Below are positions 62,620 through 64,000 of a stretch of DNA of 64,000 nucleotides, in pieces. Position numbers and translations under genes: made by a program. A model generated the notes under the pieces. That model saw only the letters and a list, made by a program, of their open reading frames with translations, was not told the origin of the DNA and did not search any database. Positions within the stretch are counted from its first letter, which is position 1. Every line of letters begins with the position of its first letter. Source of the DNA: Phorcus lineatus (taxonomy: Eukaryota; Mollusca; Gastropoda; Trochida; Trochidae); the NCBI GenBank assembly GCA_921293015.1, contig OV121084.1, positions 24,610,446 to 24,674,445 of the forward strand, read 5' to 3'.

Positions 62620-64000
62620 GACTTCACTCATCTTTTGTTTTACATCTTTTATAATAGCACGTGACCTCAAAATATTGAATGAAGAATTACAAATAAAGAT
62701 TTCAGCGTTTCGAATTCACTTCGGAAGATAAAACCGCTAAAACGAAGGGTGACAACTACTTACAAAAAAAGAAAATCTTCAAGAGCTTCAATTGTTTCCT
62801 TTAGTCTCCTTCTCGTAGATAATTTATATTTATATGAGGAAATATGCGCTCATATCAGGTGAATTTAAATACATATCAATCTTAACAATTTACCCGTAAT
62901 CAATAATGAATAAGTTAAGAGGACCAACGTCACTAAGGGATTCAATAATTGTAAGACTGGAAATTGGAAATATTGGAAAACGGCTGAAATAGCAATGTGT
63001 GCATCTTTTGAATCTACTTTCATCTCTCAATTGAAACAAATGATAAATTATTCTTTATCAAGGTATATCTGCAATTTCATCGACTTCTTATAAACTGCAC
63101 ATAAAAGCATAATAATGCTGTTGCATATTAGGCATAGCGGCTGCTGAAATTGTCGATACGGTATACACCAATTCGTTCCTGCCTTTTAGAATAAAGTATA
63201 TACTATTAGGGGTACGAGTACGTACATGTTTTCCATGTTATTAACATGTTGTTTTACCTCAGTTAAGACCGTATGTAATGTCTGTAGATACGCATTATCT
63301 GTATCTTATTTATATTTACGAAATTTTGTCGTGCGACAGTGCCTTTATATTATACACATTGTTTTTTAATTTTAGAGTAACAGATGACACCTTTAGAGTA
63401 ACAGATAACAAGATTTTAAAATATTTCGACAGACATAAAGCGTTTTCCACAAGGACATTACATAAACATGAAGAAACTTAGAAGCAATACCATTTCAGAA
63501 ATGACGTACTCCATGACGATTACCTCCCACTCCATGACTTTTTAGAAAGAGCCAAAACTGAATGACTGAAAACAAACCTCGCAAAAATGCAAAACGCATT
63601 TTCTGTAACATATGTTTAATATTTCAGTAATTGCCTTAAATGGATAAAAACAATTCCTAATGGTTTTCTAATAACAATTTCACATCTCTCAATTTCTTAC
63701 AAGTATAAATGCCAAAATGAAAACCATCAATTACGGGAACAACGCTTTACAAGATAATTATTGTCTTAGTTCAAATTGCCTGCAGCTTAGACGTTCCTGT
63801 TCATGCAAACACTAAATCTTAAGTAACATAATTACCTCATCGACAAAGAGAGTTTGTCAAAGTGCAACGATTGGCTGACTGTATTTCACAGGCTTTTCAT
63901 TGGCTGGTGGAGGGAGTCTGAAAGAGAAGCCTTTGATTGTATTTTGGTAAAGTAAGTGATAGCCCAGCGACAGCTATGTCTTGACAGATTTTTCATCAAT
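62620..64000. other. intergenic sequence with a 21-bp tandem duplication
   Basis: AT-rich DNA without a recognisable gene. TTTAGAGTAACAGAT is repeated with a 21-bp period at 63371-63409. Confidence 0.45.

Noticed and set aside
1..64000. CRISPR arrays, bacterial operons, rRNA genes
   Set aside because: None seen. The direct repeats present lack regular unique spacers, and the genes are intron-containing animal genes.

Overview
The window looks like nuclear DNA from an AT-rich invertebrate animal genome. The genes are split by long introns with metazoan splice signals, and the rest holds microsatellites, MITE-like DNA transposons and decayed non-LTR retrotransposons. The two protein genes and the style of the repeats suggest a lophotrochozoan, most likely a mollusc. 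This placement is inference, not proof.

Left part (1 to about 21 kb, minus strand): a Prospero/Prox homeodomain transcription factor gene. The large N-terminal exon is 17384-18990. The conserved homeo-Prospero domain begins in exon 11415-11569 and continues in exon 1333-1477. The last coding exon lies beyond the left edge. The intron between the large exon and the first domain exon has all the marks of a minor-spliceosome (U12) AT-AC intron. This is notable because Drosophila prospero carries its well-known U12/U2 twintron in the same part of the gene. The other visible introns are GT-AG. The intronic DNA is AT-rich, with several GC-richer islands that may be regulatory.

Middle part (about 25.0 to 36.4 kb, plus strand): DLST, the E2 subunit of the mitochondrial 2-oxoglutarate dehydrogenase complex. 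All exons from the end of the presequence to the stop codon can be read, and the exon phases fit. A likely first exon starts at 25012, just downstream of an NRF1 palindrome and overlapping a YY1 site. Its junction to the next exon is not fully resolved. DLST and the prospero homologue are transcribed divergently, the same arrangement as human PROX2-DLST, so this pair looks like ancient microsynteny.

Right part (about 36.4 to 64 kb): no host gene recognised. It contains diverged tandem repeats (39.7-40.4 kb), a tRNA-like promoter relic (48.0 kb), a palindromic 162-bp MITE (51.5 kb), two decayed LINE reverse-transcriptase fragments (52.2-53.2 and 62.1-62.6 kb), a 500-bp purine tract (54.6-55.1 kb), a cluster of CAGGTAA motifs (56.0-56.8 kb), and a complete 1,680-bp transposon (57981-59660). 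That transposon has 29-bp inverted ends, TAA flanks, subterminal ACGTGCGT-type repeats and a gene for a MADF-like DNA-binding protein. I see no transposase. It is the best candidate here for an undescribed element.
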